Shown in pieces: positions 24,780-34,385 of a stretch of DNA of 54,694 nucleotides; the first letter of the stretch is position 1, and each line of letters opens with the position of its first letter. The position numbers and the translations under genes are program-made. The stretch comes from Pirellulales bacterium (GTDB lineage Bacteria > Planctomycetota > Planctomycetia > Pirellulales > JADZDJ01), in NCBI GenBank assembly GCA_035499655.1, contig DATJYL010000191.1, positions 1 through 54,694 of the forward strand, written 5' to 3'. The notes below the pieces were generated by a model. The model saw only the letters and a program-made list of their open reading frames with translations, ran no database searches and was not told the DNA's origin.

Positions 24780-26132
24780 TCACTCGGCGGTGGCCATTTC
24801 GGCTTTCATTTCGTCCATCAGGCGGAAGACTTCTTCGAATTTGCCGTCGACGAAGAGGTCGCCGATCAGCAAGTCGGTTAGATGGCCTTTGAGATGTGGA
24901 TGGCGCTTCACGAAGCGGCCGAAGCTGAAGCCATCGTAAAATTCGCACACCAGGCGGCGCATGCGGTCCATGCCGCGGTTGAAATCGGATTCCCACTTGC
25001 CAAGCTGCGCGGCGGAAGTGTCGCCTTTAGCCAGGCCTTCGGCAATGGCGTCGGCGGCCAGCGAGGCCGATTTTAGCGCCAGCAGCACGCCGGAAGAATA
25101 AAGCGGATCGAGAAATCCAAACGCATCGCCGCAGAGCACCCAGCCATCGCCGGCGGCTTGGCGGGAACGGTACGAATACTCTTTGGCAGCGCGGAATTCG
25201 TCGCAGCGGGTGGCGCCGGCCAGCAGCGGCTGCAGGCCCGGGCAACGAGAGACTTCCTCGAAATAAATTTCCTCGTGACTTTTCCCGGGCCGGTTTTTGA
25301 AGAGGTAATCGTAGGCCGCGACCACGCCGACACTGGTGATGTCGTCGTGCAGCGGAATGTACCAGAACCAACCGTGCTTGCCTTGAACTTGGATGACGAG
25401 CGTGGCGCCGGCGTCTTTGTCTGCGGCGCGTGCGGCTCCTTTCCAATAAGTCCACACGGCCCCTTTTTTGAGGACTGGATCCCACTCGCGCAAGCCCAGG
25501 CGGCTCATGATGACGGAGCTTTGACCGCTGGCATCGACGATGACGTCAGCGTGCAGTTCGCGCGTTTGGCTGATACCCCTCACCCCCGGCCCCTCTCCCG
25601 CAAGGGGCGAGGGGGGAGAAGAGACGCCGCCATTTTCTGCCTGTGCGCCATCTTCAAATTGGGCGCGGACGCCGACGGCGCGATTGTTTTCGAACACTAC
25701 TTCCAGCACGCGGACACCTTGTTGCACGTCGACGCCATGCTCGCGGGCATTTTCCAGCATGAGCTGGTCGAACTCGCTGCGGCGGACTTGCCAGGTTTGC
25801 GACGACTCGTGGGGTTTGTTGTCCCAAAAATAAAACGGCTCGGAAAGTTTGCCGTACTGTGTGATGAACTGGACGCTGTATTTTTTGGTGAAGTGGCTGG
25901 AACGCAGCTTTTCGATCATGCCCAGGCGCTTCAGCACCCAAAAAGTTTCCGGGATGAGCGATTCGCCAATGTGAAACCGCGGGAAGCGTTCGCGTTCCAA
26001 GAGAGTAACCTGGCAACCGTGTTGAGCCAGCAGCGTGGCGGCCGTCGATCCGGCCGGACCGCCGCCGATGACCACGACGTGGCCTAGCGGTTTGGGTGAG
26101 CTTCCATTGGGCCCGTGGTTCAATGGAGTCAT
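24780..26132 (-). CDS. FAD-dependent oxidoreductase, tryptophan halogenase/geranylgeranyl reductase-like
   Basis: A 450-residue flavoprotein starting MTPLNHGPNG at 26132 (a longer frame reaches 26171 without a better ribosome-binding site). The Rossmann motif is VVVIGGGPAGSTAA, followed by LLERERFPRFHIGESL, the GESL segment shared by flavin-dependent halogenases and related monooxygenases. The second FAD motif is VLCGDAFGFLDPLYSSG. The active-site Lys/WxWxIP of halogenases is only partly matched (WFWYIPLHDD). Reaction unknown: halogenation, hydroxylation or alkene reduction. Odd: residues around 185-205 (SSPPSPLAGEGPGVRG) are the translation of a GC-rich repeat at 25576-25618. Confidence 0.85.
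   Translation of the reverse strand: MTPLNHGPNGSSPKPLGHVVVIGGGPAGSTAATLLAQHGCQVTLLERERFPRFHIGESLIPETFWVLKRLGMIEKLRSSHFTKKYSVQFITQYGKLSEPFYFWDNKPHESSQTWQVRRSEFDQLMLENAREHGVDVQQGVRVLEVVFENNRAVGVRAQFEDGAQAENGGVSSPPSPLAGEGPGVRGISQTRELHADVIVDASGQSSVIMSRLGLREWDPVLKKGAVWTYWKGAARAADKDAGATLVIQVQGKHGWFWYIPLHDDITSVGVVAAYDYLFKNRPGKSHEEIYFEEVSRCPGLQPLLAGATRCDEFRAAKEYSYRSRQAAGDGWVLCGDAFGFLDPLYSSGVLLALKSASLAADAIAEGLAKGDTSAAQLGKWESDFNRGMDRMRRLVCEFYDGFSFGRFVKRHPHLKGHLTDLLIGDLFVDGKFEEVFRLMDEMKAEMATAE
25576..25618. repeat. GC-rich palindromic repeat inserted in frame within a CDS
   Basis: CCCCTCACCCCCGGCCCCTC followed by TCCCGCAAGGGGCGAGGGG is a sequence I know as a common intergenic repeat in many bacterial genomes. 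Here it lies inside the FAD-enzyme gene and is translated as a Pro/Gly-rich loop between the DGAQAENGG and TRELHADVIVDASG segments. Confidence 0.8.
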
Positions 26133-26404
26133 GGACCGAATCTCTCGGAATGAAGGGGAAGAGCTATACAAGATACTGCGCTATGCAAATCATCGTCAAG
26201 ACGAGTGTTGTTCAGACAAGTAACAGCCCGCCGAACGAGCGTGGCCCGCACACTGGGCGACCGGGTGTCGTTCAGGCCTGCCCCTAGAATCAGGATTGGC
26301 GTATATTAGGCCGCTTTCACGGCCTGCCAACATGCGGCAGCGGCCTGACAAAAACGCCCTCGCCGATCTTCACAACGCATACCACGATATTCAGGACCGC
26401 TGCC

Positions 26405-28165
26405 ATGCCGGAACCACAAGATATTTGGCGACGGGCTTGGGGAGGCGCGCGGGACATTCTGCGCGGCTCGCAGCGGTTTAGCTGGGTCGATTTGCTGGTT
26501 GTGGTCGCACTGGGCGGAGTGTTTTATGCCATTATCGACCTGGCCAGCGAATGGACCGCGCCGCACCGGGCGACTGTCCAAATCAATCTTTCACCGTGGG
26601 CGCTGCCGGGCTATACGCTGATTTCGCTGGCCCGGGGATTGCTGGCGTATGTCATTTCGCTCACGTTCACGCTGCTGTATGGGTACTGGGCGGCGAAGGA
26701 TGCCCGGGCGCGGCGAGTGTTGATTCCGCTGTTGGATATTTTGCAAAGCATTCCGGTGTTGGGATTTTTGCCGGGGCTGTTGTTAGCGCTGAATGCGGCC
26801 TTTCCCAACAACAACGTGGGGTTGGAATTGGCGGTGGTGTTGATGATTTTCACCGGCCAGGCGTGGAACATGACATTCAGTTATTACCACTCCCTGCGGA
26901 GCGTTCCGCAAGATCAGCAAGATGCGGCCACGGCGTATCGCTTCACCTGGTGGCAACGGCTGAAGTGGGTGGAGTTGCCGTTCTCGACCATGGGATTGGT
27001 GTGGAACAGCATGATGAGCATGGCGGGCGGTTGGTTTTTTTTGATGATTTGCGAAAACTTCCAATTGAAAGACGATGATTTCCGCCGGCCCGGCTTGGGC
27101 TCTTACATGCAAGCGGCAATGGACGCCAATCAGGTGGGCGCAATGCTGTGGGCTTTGCTCGCCATGCTTTTGATGATTGTGATGCTGGACCAGTTGCTGT
27201 GGCGGCCGGTCGTGGTTTGGTCGCAAAAATTTCGGGTGGAAGAAGGGGGCGAGCAGCCGATGATGACTTCCTGGTTTTTGAACTGGCTGCGGCGCTCGCA
27301 AGTAATTTCGGTTTGCAAGAAGCTGTTCGGGGGGATGTTTCGGCGCGAGCATCGGCCGCCGCAGGTCCCGGTCCACATTGAGCGGCCGCTGAAGGAATCG
27401 ACTGCGCCCCAAATTTGGGGCACGGCAATTTCGCTGTTAGCGTTGGTGTCGTTGTTGTTGCTGTTGGCATTCGGCGGATGGAAATTGATCAGCCTGTTGC
27501 GCCAAGTGCCGCTGAACCAATGGGGCGAAACGTTTTTGGCGGCGATGCTGACTTTGACCCGCGTGTTGGTTTCCACGGCGGTGGGGACGCTGTGGGCGTT
27601 GCCAGCCGGTTTGGCGATTGGCCTGTCGCCGAAATTGTCGCGGATTTTCCAGCCGATTGTGCAGGTAGCGGCTTCGTTCCCGGCGCCGATGTTGTTTCCA
27701 TTGGTGATTGCCGGACTGCAAGTGGCGCGCGTCTCGCTGAATTGGGGCTGTATTTTGCTGATGTTATTGGGCACGCAATGGTATATTCTGTTCAATGTCA
27801 TTGCCGGTGCGATGGCCGTGCCGGCCGATTTGCGAGAAGCGGCGCGCGGTTACCGATTTGACCGCTGGCAACGCTTTCGAACCCTCTACCTGCCGGCGGT
27901 GTTCCCGTACCTGGTGACAGGTTGGGTGACGGCGGCCGGCGGCGCATGGAACGCCAGCATCGTGGCGGAATTTGTAAAATTTAGGGAGCAGATTTTGGAA
28001 GCGGGCGGTTTGGGAGATCAAATTAGCCGCGTTACCACCGATCGAGATTTTCCCATGCTCGCGGCCAGCGTATTGGTAATGGCCATTGTCGTGGTGATTT
28101 TTAACCGGACGGTGTGGCGAAGGTTGTATGAATTGGCGGAGCGGCGGTACTCGTTAAGCAAATAG
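26405..28165 (+). CDS. ABC transporter permease, duplicated NitT/TauT type
   Basis: A 586-residue integral membrane protein with two binding-protein-dependent permease domains. The first half has helices such as LLVVVALGGVFYAIIDLA and LLAYVISLTFTLLYGYWAA and an EAA-type loop (QDAATAYRFTWWQRLKWVEL). After a cytoplasmic linker (about residues 275-340) the second half repeats this, with its EAA loop in DLREAARGYRFDRWQRFRTLYL. A single chain therefore supplies the whole channel. Such duplicated permeases (COG4986-like) are annotated as anion (nitrate, sulfonate, taurine) importers. AGGA lies eight bases before the ATG. The ATPase gene follows 51 bases later. No substrate-binding protein gene is in the window. 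Confidence 0.92.
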   Translation: MPEPQDIWRRAWGGARDILRGSQRFSWVDLLVVVALGGVFYAIIDLASEWTAPHRATVQINLSPWALPGYTLISLARGLLAYVISLTFTLLYGYWAAKDARARRVLIPLLDILQSIPVLGFLPGLLLALNAAFPNNNVGLELAVVLMIFTGQAWNMTFSYYHSLRSVPQDQQDAATAYRFTWWQRLKWVELPFSTMGLVWNSMMSMAGGWFFLMICENFQLKDDDFRRPGLGSYMQAAMDANQVGAMLWALLAMLLMIVMLDQLLWRPVVVWSQKFRVEEGGEQPMMTSWFLNWLRRSQVISVCKKLFGGMFRREHRPPQVPVHIERPLKESTAPQIWGTAISLLALVSLLLLLAFGGWKLISLLRQVPLNQWGETFLAAMLTLTRVLVSTAVGTLWALPAGLAIGLSPKLSRIFQPIVQVAASFPAPMLFPLVIAGLQVARVSLNWGCILLMLLGTQWYILFNVIAGAMAVPADLREAARGYRFDRWQRFRTLYLPAVFPYLVTGWVTAAGGAWNASIVAEFVKFREQILEAGGLGDQISRVTTDRDFPMLAASVLVMAIVVVIFNRTVWRRLYELAERRYSLSK

Positions 28166-28216
28166 CGACGCTAGGGTGATGGACAGGCAACGAGCATGAA
28201 GAAGTGAGCAGATAAC

Positions 28217-29530
28217 ATGAGTTCGATGGGTTCCACCACGGTTGTCGACGAAGTGGCCACCGTGCTGTGCGAGGCGCGGGGCATTTCGCACACGTTCACG
28301 CTCCCCAACGGTCAACCGCTGCTGGTGCTAGATAATATCACCCTGGCGATTCAACCCAACGAAATTGTGGCTCTTTTGGGTCCTTCGGGCTGCGGAAAAT
28401 CGACCATTTTGCGGATTTTGGCGGGATTGATTCGACCGACGCATGGTGAGGTGTTGTATCACGGTCAGCCGCTGGCCGGGCTCAATCCCGGTGCCGCAAT
28501 CGTGTTTCAAAGTTTTGCGCTGTATCCGTGGTTGACGGTGACGCAAAACATTGAAGTGGTGCTGGCCGCCGCCAATGTGCCGCCCGACGAAGCGAAAACC
28601 AAGGCCGAACGGGTAATTCGCATGGTTGGTCTGGCGGGCTTTGAGGAAGCTTACCCGCGCGAACTTTCCGGCGGCATGAAGCAGCGCGTCGGCATGGCGC
28701 GGGCGTTGTCGGTCGATCCGGAAATGTTGTTCATGGACGAGCCGTTCAGCCATGTCGATGCCCTGACGGCGGAAAGCTTGCGGGCGGAAATCGTCGACAT
28801 TTGGGCGGCGCTGGACAAAAATCCGTCCTCCATTTTAATGGTCAGCCACGACATCAAAGAGGTGGTGTACATGGCCGATCGAATCGTCGTGCTGGGAGCC
28901 AACCCGGGCCGTCTACGGACGATTGTGGAAAACCGCTTGCCCCGGCCGCGAAATTACCGCTCGTACGAATTCAACGCTTTGGTCGATCAACTGCACGAAG
29001 TGATCACAGGAAAGGAACTGCCCGACCAGCCGCCCGTGATGTCGCGCTCCGGATTGCCCCCGATGGAGCCGCTGCCGGAAACCACTTCGAGCGAAATCGT
29101 CGGGTTGTTGGAATACTTGGATGCCCGTGGCGGCAGCGAAGAATTGTTCCGGATTGCCGCGGATACGAATCGCGAATTTGGCGACATCATCAAAACCGTG
29201 CGTGCCGCCGAGATGTTGGAGTTTGTCGATACGCCCAAGCGGATGGTTGTGCTGGATGTCGTGGGGCGCAAATTCCTCAACGGAACGGCCGAACAGCGGC
29301 AAGTCCTCTGGCGCGAACAGTTGTTAAAGCTGCGACTGTTCCGGGAAATTTATGAAGCCATCGGGCGGCAGCCTGAGCACAAGGTAGATCAAGATTTCGT
29401 GGAGGAAACCATCATTCTACGGTTGCCGCAGGAAAACCACGAGAAAATGTTTCAAACCTTCGTCCGCTGGGCTCGGTTCGGCAATCTGTTGGCCTACGAC
29501 GAAAACACGCAGGAACTGTCGCTGCAGTAA
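28217..29530 (+). CDS. ABC transporter ATPase with C-terminal AAA-associated domain
   Basis: A 437-residue NitT/TauT-type ATPase. Walker A is GPSGCGKST (K61), the Q-loop FQSFALYPWL, the signature ELSGGMKQRVGMARAL, Walker B MLFMDEPF and the H-loop SHDIKE. The domain ends near residue 255. An extra C-terminal domain of about 160 residues follows (EIVGLLEYLDARGGSEELF through RWARFGNLLAYDENTQEL), corresponding to the AAA-associated domain (PF09821-type) found in ATPases paired with duplicated permeases, possibly regulatory. Forms an operon with the permease gene just upstream. Confidence 0.93.
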   Translation: MSSMGSTTVVDEVATVLCEARGISHTFTLPNGQPLLVLDNITLAIQPNEIVALLGPSGCGKSTILRILAGLIRPTHGEVLYHGQPLAGLNPGAAIVFQSFALYPWLTVTQNIEVVLAAANVPPDEAKTKAERVIRMVGLAGFEEAYPRELSGGMKQRVGMARALSVDPEMLFMDEPFSHVDALTAESLRAEIVDIWAALDKNPSSILMVSHDIKEVVYMADRIVVLGANPGRLRTIVENRLPRPRNYRSYEFNALVDQLHEVITGKELPDQPPVMSRSGLPPMEPLPETTSSEIVGLLEYLDARGGSEELFRIAADTNREFGDIIKTVRAAEMLEFVDTPKRMVVLDVVGRKFLNGTAEQRQVLWREQLLKLRLFREIYEAIGRQPEHKVDQDFVEETIILRLPQENHEKMFQTFVRWARFGNLLAYDENTQELSLQ

Positions 29531-29629
29531 GCCAGACCGCTGTTTCCGCCGCGCCGCTTTCTGAGCAAACGCGCGATTCTCGCCACGGAGCCGTTGATCC
29601 GACTCCGTGACGATGTCGCGCTACGCGTG

Positions 29630-31498
29630 TCACTGCACCAGATGGACTTCCGGATTGTCAATGATGTTGTCCAACAGGGCGGTCATCTGCGTTTCATAGT
29701 CGTTCGGATCGCCGTCGGTGCGAGGGGCCTGGCCGTTGCTGTCGGCAGTCCCGCCGATGCGGGCCATACGATCCATGAAGTCATAATCGGCGGCTAACCC
29801 CAGGGCCAGGGCATACACCAGCATGGGCGAGCTGTTGCCGGAGGTCATGCTGCTGTCGGGCACGCCCGCTTGCATGGCGGCAGCGGTCATCAAGGCGGCG
29901 TCGCTGGGGTAGTCGCTGGAGTCGCCATAATAGTTGGAAGAGCCGTTGTACGTATTTGGGTTGGCCGCTTCGTATGCGGCAACCGTTGAATTGCTGCTGT
30001 CTTTCAAGTTGGCCACACCGTCGGTCAGCAGGATGACCACTTTCTGGGTGTTTTCGCGGCCGGTGCCGCCTTGACTGGCGGGTTTGATCAGATTGTAAGC
30101 GGTGACCAAACCCTCTTCCGTATCGGTGCTAGCGCCGTTTTCGCCCACGGCTTGCATAGAAGCGGCGCTGGTCATGGCCGTGGTGTATGTACTGGTCAAC
30201 GGGACAAGCGTCCTCACACCACCGACCTTGTCGAAGGTAACAATCGAGACCCAATCCATTTGATTAGGATCGGTAATCTGGCTGTTAAATTTTTGCACCT
30301 CCTGGATACCGGCGATGACGGAGCGGCGTTCCGAATGGGTTGGATATTCGCGAGGCGGAAATGAAAAGCTGGAGCTGCCGACGGTTTCGCTGTGGTAGGG
30401 GCAATTGGGACTCTTGGTCGATAGCTCGCCGTAATCACCGTTACTATCGACGGTTTGATCACGGCCTCCTTCGTCCATCAACCACGAGACATAGGAACGA
30501 TATCCGACAACGTAGCTGCTGTTGGCGGTGATGTACGACAAATACGATTGCCAATAATTATAACTGGCGCTGTTACTGCTGAGCGGCGTCGGCTTGGCAT
30601 TGGGCATGATCGAGGCAACTTGATTGTCGATCATCCATTTGTATGCCTTGGTTTGCGCCGAACTTGTCGAGTCGCTGCTGGTAATGCGATAGGTCGTTGA
30701 AATGGAGCTCTTCGACAACGGTCCGCTCTTGGAATACAACCCGTTAGAGCCCGAACCGCTCCACGAGACGCTGGAGCCCAATGGCGACCCTGGCTTTTGT
30801 GTGGTGCCGGGATAGGTTCCAAAATTAAAGTCTGTGAACACCTGCTGCATCATCGTCTGGTAGTCGCTGGTGTATCCGGAACTGCGGTAGGAGGCGCTGC
30901 TGCCATAGCCGGTGACCGTGTCGTCATTCATGGACCCGGACAAGTCGACCACAAAGCAAATGTCGCGAGGATTGCCGATGGCGATAGCCGACACCGGAAT
31001 GTTGAACGAGGTGAGTCCAAAGATGCGGCCAAAAAACGTTCCGTTGGCGCCGGTGCTGTTATCTCGCCGGACCGTCACTTTCACGGCATTGCTGGTGGTG
31101 CCGCTGGATGTAAACGTGCGCGCGGTGCTGTTCCATGTGCCGTACAGCACGTCCGACGAAGCCAGGCTGACCGGCGCGCCCGCCGCCTTGTGATAAGCGG
31201 CGTACTGTTGGGCTGCGGCGGTCATGGTCGATTGCGTGCTCGACATATTCGCGGCCGCGGCCATGGCGGCACTATCGGCGGCGGCCTGCAATTGCGTTTG
31301 CGTGACCATCATGTAGCCCACGTCGACGGCAAAAGCCACCATGCCCAGCATCATGACCATTAAAAAGGCGGCGAGCACCGTAATGATTCCGCTCCGTGCA
31401 TGGCTGGCGGCGTCAAACGGTCGGCTCTGACTGCGAGTGCGACTTTGTGCCCGCGCATCAGCGGTGTGAAACAGATTTAAGTTGGTAAGGTGGCTCAT
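29630..31498 (-). CDS. TadG-like pilus-assembly protein with VWA domain
   Basis: A 622-residue protein. After a 36-residue Arg-rich N-terminus comes the Tad-type segment SGIITVLAAFLMVMMLGMVA then FAVDVGYMMVTQTQLQAAAD, typical of TadE/TadG proteins (single membrane helix, then a coiled region). The remainder is a von Willebrand A domain with the MIDAS DxSxS at D185-S189 in VVDLSGSMND and a later ILLTDGVANL. Ser/Thr/Tyr-rich inserts separate the strands. TadG proteins sit on the cell surface with Flp-type pili or adhesion systems. No other tad genes are in the window, so it may work with components elsewhere. No good Shine-Dalgarno sequence precedes the ATG at 31498. Confidence 0.9.
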   Translation of the reverse strand: MSHLTNLNLFHTADARAQSRTRSQSRPFDAASHARSGIITVLAAFLMVMMLGMVAFAVDVGYMMVTQTQLQAAADSAAMAAAANMSSTQSTMTAAAQQYAAYHKAAGAPVSLASSDVLYGTWNSTARTFTSSGTTSNAVKVTVRRDNSTGANGTFFGRIFGLTSFNIPVSAIAIGNPRDICFVVDLSGSMNDDTVTGYGSSASYRSSGYTSDYQTMMQQVFTDFNFGTYPGTTQKPGSPLGSSVSWSGSGSNGLYSKSGPLSKSSISTTYRITSSDSTSSAQTKAYKWMIDNQVASIMPNAKPTPLSSNSASYNYWQSYLSYITANSSYVVGYRSYVSWLMDEGGRDQTVDSNGDYGELSTKSPNCPYHSETVGSSSFSFPPREYPTHSERRSVIAGIQEVQKFNSQITDPNQMDWVSIVTFDKVGGVRTLVPLTSTYTTAMTSAASMQAVGENGASTDTEEGLVTAYNLIKPASQGGTGRENTQKVVILLTDGVANLKDSSNSTVAAYEAANPNTYNGSSNYYGDSSDYPSDAALMTAAAMQAGVPDSSMTSGNSSPMLVYALALGLAADYDFMDRMARIGGTADSNGQAPRTDGDPNDYETQMTALLDNIIDNPEVHLVQ

Positions 31499-31827
31499 AG
31501 AAGAAGGCTCTCAAGGTGTTGGCGCCGACAAGACCGGCGGCGTATCGACTGGTAAATTCAGCGAAGATTCGGAAATGGAAATTCTGACAATCGAATCGGG
31601 CCTGGATAAGAGAGGCAACCCGAGACAATTGCGGTGATAAGTAGGGACGTTTGAACTCTGCCTTATAAACAGCTTGTTGTCAAATTTTTACGCCTGTGCG
31701 GCGATGTGGTTCGACCGCAAAGTGCGGCCAAACGTGCGCAGCGCAGAGAAGTTACGCGTGTTGCCGGTAATCGCTGCATAATCCGCACAGAAGGACCCGC
31801 GGTCCCAGGCCGCGCAACCATCGTGGC
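31499..31827. other. Intergenic region, 329 bp
   Basis: Lies upstream of the TadG-like gene and downstream of the RNase HI gene, both minus-strand. A perfect short palindrome GGACCCGCGGTCC occurs at about 31794-31806, near the RNase HI stop, and may be part of a terminator. A 119-codon minus frame overlapping the RNase gene looks like a shadow. Nothing else was recognised. Confidence 0.35.
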
Positions 31828-32310
31828 CTAGCGCTGGCTCAAAAACTTTTGATAGGCGGCCACGGCCAATTCGTCGCAGCGATCGTTTTCCGGATGCCCG
31901 CTGTGACCGGCCACGCGATGAAAATTCAATTGATGTTGGCCGGTCAGTTCGTCCAATCGCTGCCACAATTCCAGATTTTTGACTTCGCCTATTTTGCCTC
32001 GGGAATCTTTCCGTTTCCAACCGTTGGCTTTCCACTTGGGCATCCACAGCGACAAGCCCTGGCGGACGTATTCGCTATCGGTAAATAACTCCACCTGGGA
32101 GCGTTTTTTCAGCGCTTCCAAGCCCCGGATCACAGCCAGCAACTCCATGCGATTGTTCGTCGTCAGCAGTTCGGCGCCGGCATGCTCCAATTCCTTGCCG
32201 GATTCAGGATGGCGCAAGACAAAGGCCCAACCACCGGGTCCGGGGTTACCGCTGCAAGCCCCATCGGTAAACAAATGCACGGTGGGCAGTGGCGGGGAGA
32301 CGCTGGGCAT
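31828..32310 (-). CDS. rnhA: Ribonuclease HI
   Basis: A 160-residue protein beginning [20 protein letters not shown] at the ATG at 32310; the open frame extends to 32409 only because it runs through heptamer repeats. Catalytic acids: Asp in [16 protein letters not shown], Glu in [10 protein letters not shown], Asp in [11 protein letters not shown], and Asp in [11 protein letters not shown], with His in the RVAGHSGH loop. It degrades RNA in RNA-DNA hybrids. Length and motifs match the Escherichia coli enzyme, including the basic-handle region [14 protein letters not shown]. Confidence 0.96.
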   Translation of the reverse strand: MPSVSPPLPTVHLFTDGACSGNPGPGGWAFVLRHPESGKELEHAGAELLTTNNRMELLAVIRGLEALKKRSQVELFTDSEYVRQGLSLWMPKWKANGWKRKDSRGKIGEVKNLELWQRLDELTGQHQLNFHRVAGHSGHPENDRCDELAVAAYQKFLSQR

Positions 32311-32331
32311 GTGCGGCAAAATTACCGTAGA

Positions 32332-32435
32332 TAAATGAAATGACGAATGACGATTGAATGACGAAGCACGAATGTCGAAAGATTTATCTCGTATATGGTG
32401 ATCGGACACTTAGACATTCGACATTCGTCATTTTC
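32332..32435. repeat. Heptamer (ATGACGA) tract with an inverted arm
   Basis: Upstream of the RNase HI start, a run of 7-base units (AAATGAA, ATGACGA, ATGACGA, TTGAATG, ACGAAGC, ACGAATG, TCGAAAG) faces a complementary run (ACATTCGACATTCGTCATT) at about 32413-32432. The two arms can pair. Confidence 0.8.
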
Positions 32436-32439
32436 CCCA

Positions 32440-34230
32440 TTATTGCTCCGCGCCTGGCGCCGCTGTGACGACTCGCTCCAGGGTACGCTGCATTTCGTGG
32501 CGTTGGGGGCGCAGCATTTCTTCCAGATTGTCTTTTACGCTGGCGTCCAACTGCGGCTGTCCGGCACAGGTGAAGGGCAAGCGCACGGTGAAGGTGCTGC
32601 CGCGGCCGATTTGGCTTTCCAGCGTCACTTCGCCCCCCAACAATTTGCAGAGCTCTTTCACAATCGACAAGCCTAAGCCCGTGCCGGAGTGTTCGCGGGT
32701 AATGGCATCTCCCTGCGCCATGACAGCGGTGCCCTGGCGGAATTTTTCGAAAATCACAACCTGGTCTTCTTCGGCAATGCCGACGCCGGTGTCGGATACA
32801 ATCAACAGCAAATCGCCGCTTTCCGGATCGTGCCTGGCGCGGACAGTAATGCGGCCCCCCTCGGGCGTGAACTTGATGGCGTTGGAGAGCAAATTACTGA
32901 GGATTTGCTGCACTTTAGCCTGGTCTTGAAACAATTCCGAAAGGCCGGGCTCGACGTCGATTTCCAAATCGATGTTTTTGCGTTCGGTTTGTGGACGGAA
33001 GAAATCGCACTGCGCCTGGACGACGTTGTCGATGCGGAAATCAGACAGGCGAATTTCCATTTTCCCGCTTTCAATTTTCGCCAAGTCCAAAATATCGTTG
33101 ATCATGTCGAGCAGGACGCGGCCCGATTTTTGAATGTTCTGCACGTAGCGCCGCTGTTTATCGTCGAGCGATTTGATGGAATCGAGCACTTCGGAAAATC
33201 CGATAATGCTGTTTAGCGGGGTCCGCAGTTCGTGGCTCATGGTTGCCAGAAAATCGCTTTTTAAGCGGTTCATTTCGTACAACCGCATGTTGGTTTGCGC
33301 CAATTCGTCGACTTTCACATCCAGGGCCGCATTGGCGTGCTTGATTTCCTCCTGGGTGCTGACCAAATGCCGCACCATTTTGTTGAAGGCCATCCCCAAC
33401 TCTTCGAATTCGTCGGCGGTGTGAATTTCCGCCCGGGCTTCCATGTTGCCGCGGGCAATTTCGTCGCTGATGTCGCGGAGGTGCTTGAGCGGCTTGACGA
33501 TGACGTAGCGGACAATGGCGTAGGCCGCACACATCGCCAGAAAGACGGTGAAAACAGCGGTCGCAAGGAAAATGGCGCGGTTTTCGTTCAGTGCCTTTTG
33601 TGTGGCATCCGGCATTTCTATTTTGGTCACCGCAATCAGATCACCCTCCCGCATCGGAGTGGCTTGCAGGCCCAAGCTAATCATTTTTGCCGATTGGTCG
33701 TGGCAATCCGTGCAGGTGCGAGCAGTCGAATAAACGGGCTGATAATACTGGTAAAGATATTCGCCTTTTTCATCAGGGAGCAGTCGTTCCAAAGGGGAAA
33801 TTTCCGCTTCCTGTAAGTCCGAATTGGAATGGCTTTTATCCGTTGTATTGGCTTCCAGCGGGATTGTGGTTGGAAACTGCTCTAGGACCGAAGCATCGTA
33901 TTCGTCACGTGGTTGCCATTTCGCTACGGTTGGGAAAGGCGAAATAAAACTATAGGAATAAGTTTGTGTTTGTGAGTTTCGGCCAATACTGGCATCCAAT
34001 TCTCTAAATTTCTCTTCATCAAAAGCTTTCCAATGTTCTTGCAAAATAGCCGCATGAACGGAGTCACGCCCCGTGTTGCGAGCTTTGCTTATTACGATGC
34101 CTTCCGTTCGGCTTCCGTACCACCAGAAGCTGCCGCCGATGAGCGTCAGAAGGCAGACCGCAAACAGCGCCAGGCATTTTAGCTCCAGCCGAGTTTCGCC
34201 CAGGACACGTTTGACGCCGCGGTAAGACAT
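32440..34230 (-). CDS. Membrane histidine kinase with haem c-type (CxxCH) sensor domain
   Basis: A 596-residue sensor kinase. A first membrane helix lies at about residues 18-40, then a periplasmic domain resembling the Tll0287/DUF3365 sensor fold with a covalent haem motif, C173-T-D-C176-H177, in ARTCTDCHDQS. The second helix is near 221-243, followed by HAMP (VKPLKHLRDISDEIARGNME). A short coiled-coil leads to the kinase core: phospho-acceptor His333 in ATMSHELRTPLNS, N-box NLLSNAIKFT, G1 DTGVGI, G2 GTGLGLS. It should sense redox state or a small gas ligand through haem. No response regulator is adjacent. The C-terminal tail past LPFT is extra. Confidence 0.9.
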   Translation of the reverse strand: MSYRGVKRVLGETRLELKCLALFAVCLLTLIGGSFWWYGSRTEGIVISKARNTGRDSVHAAILQEHWKAFDEEKFRELDASIGRNSQTQTYSYSFISPFPTVAKWQPRDEYDASVLEQFPTTIPLEANTTDKSHSNSDLQEAEISPLERLLPDEKGEYLYQYYQPVYSTARTCTDCHDQSAKMISLGLQATPMREGDLIAVTKIEMPDATQKALNENRAIFLATAVFTVFLAMCAAYAIVRYVIVKPLKHLRDISDEIARGNMEARAEIHTADEFEELGMAFNKMVRHLVSTQEEIKHANAALDVKVDELAQTNMRLYEMNRLKSDFLATMSHELRTPLNSIIGFSEVLDSIKSLDDKQRRYVQNIQKSGRVLLDMINDILDLAKIESGKMEIRLSDFRIDNVVQAQCDFFRPQTERKNIDLEIDVEPGLSELFQDQAKVQQILSNLLSNAIKFTPEGGRITVRARHDPESGDLLLIVSDTGVGIAEEDQVVIFEKFRQGTAVMAQGDAITREHSGTGLGLSIVKELCKLLGGEVTLESQIGRGSTFTVRLPFTCAGQPQLDASVKDNLEEMLRPQRHEMQRTLERVVTAAPGAEQ

Positions 34231-34385
34231 GAAAAGGGGCGAGGGATTAGGGGCGAGAGGGTTTTTAATACGACTTTTATTTTACGGCCGCGGCGAACGC
34301 AGAACTAGAGCAATCCCACGCTGCCCGGCGTGAGTTGCCCGGCATAATTACGGCGTGGCCGCTGGGGCTAAACGTTCGCCACGTA

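Noticed and set aside
24446-24892. 148-codon plus-strand frame in the repeat region
   Set aside because: It runs through palindromic repeats and into the antisense of the FAD-enzyme gene; Cys/Arg-rich with no recognisable fold.
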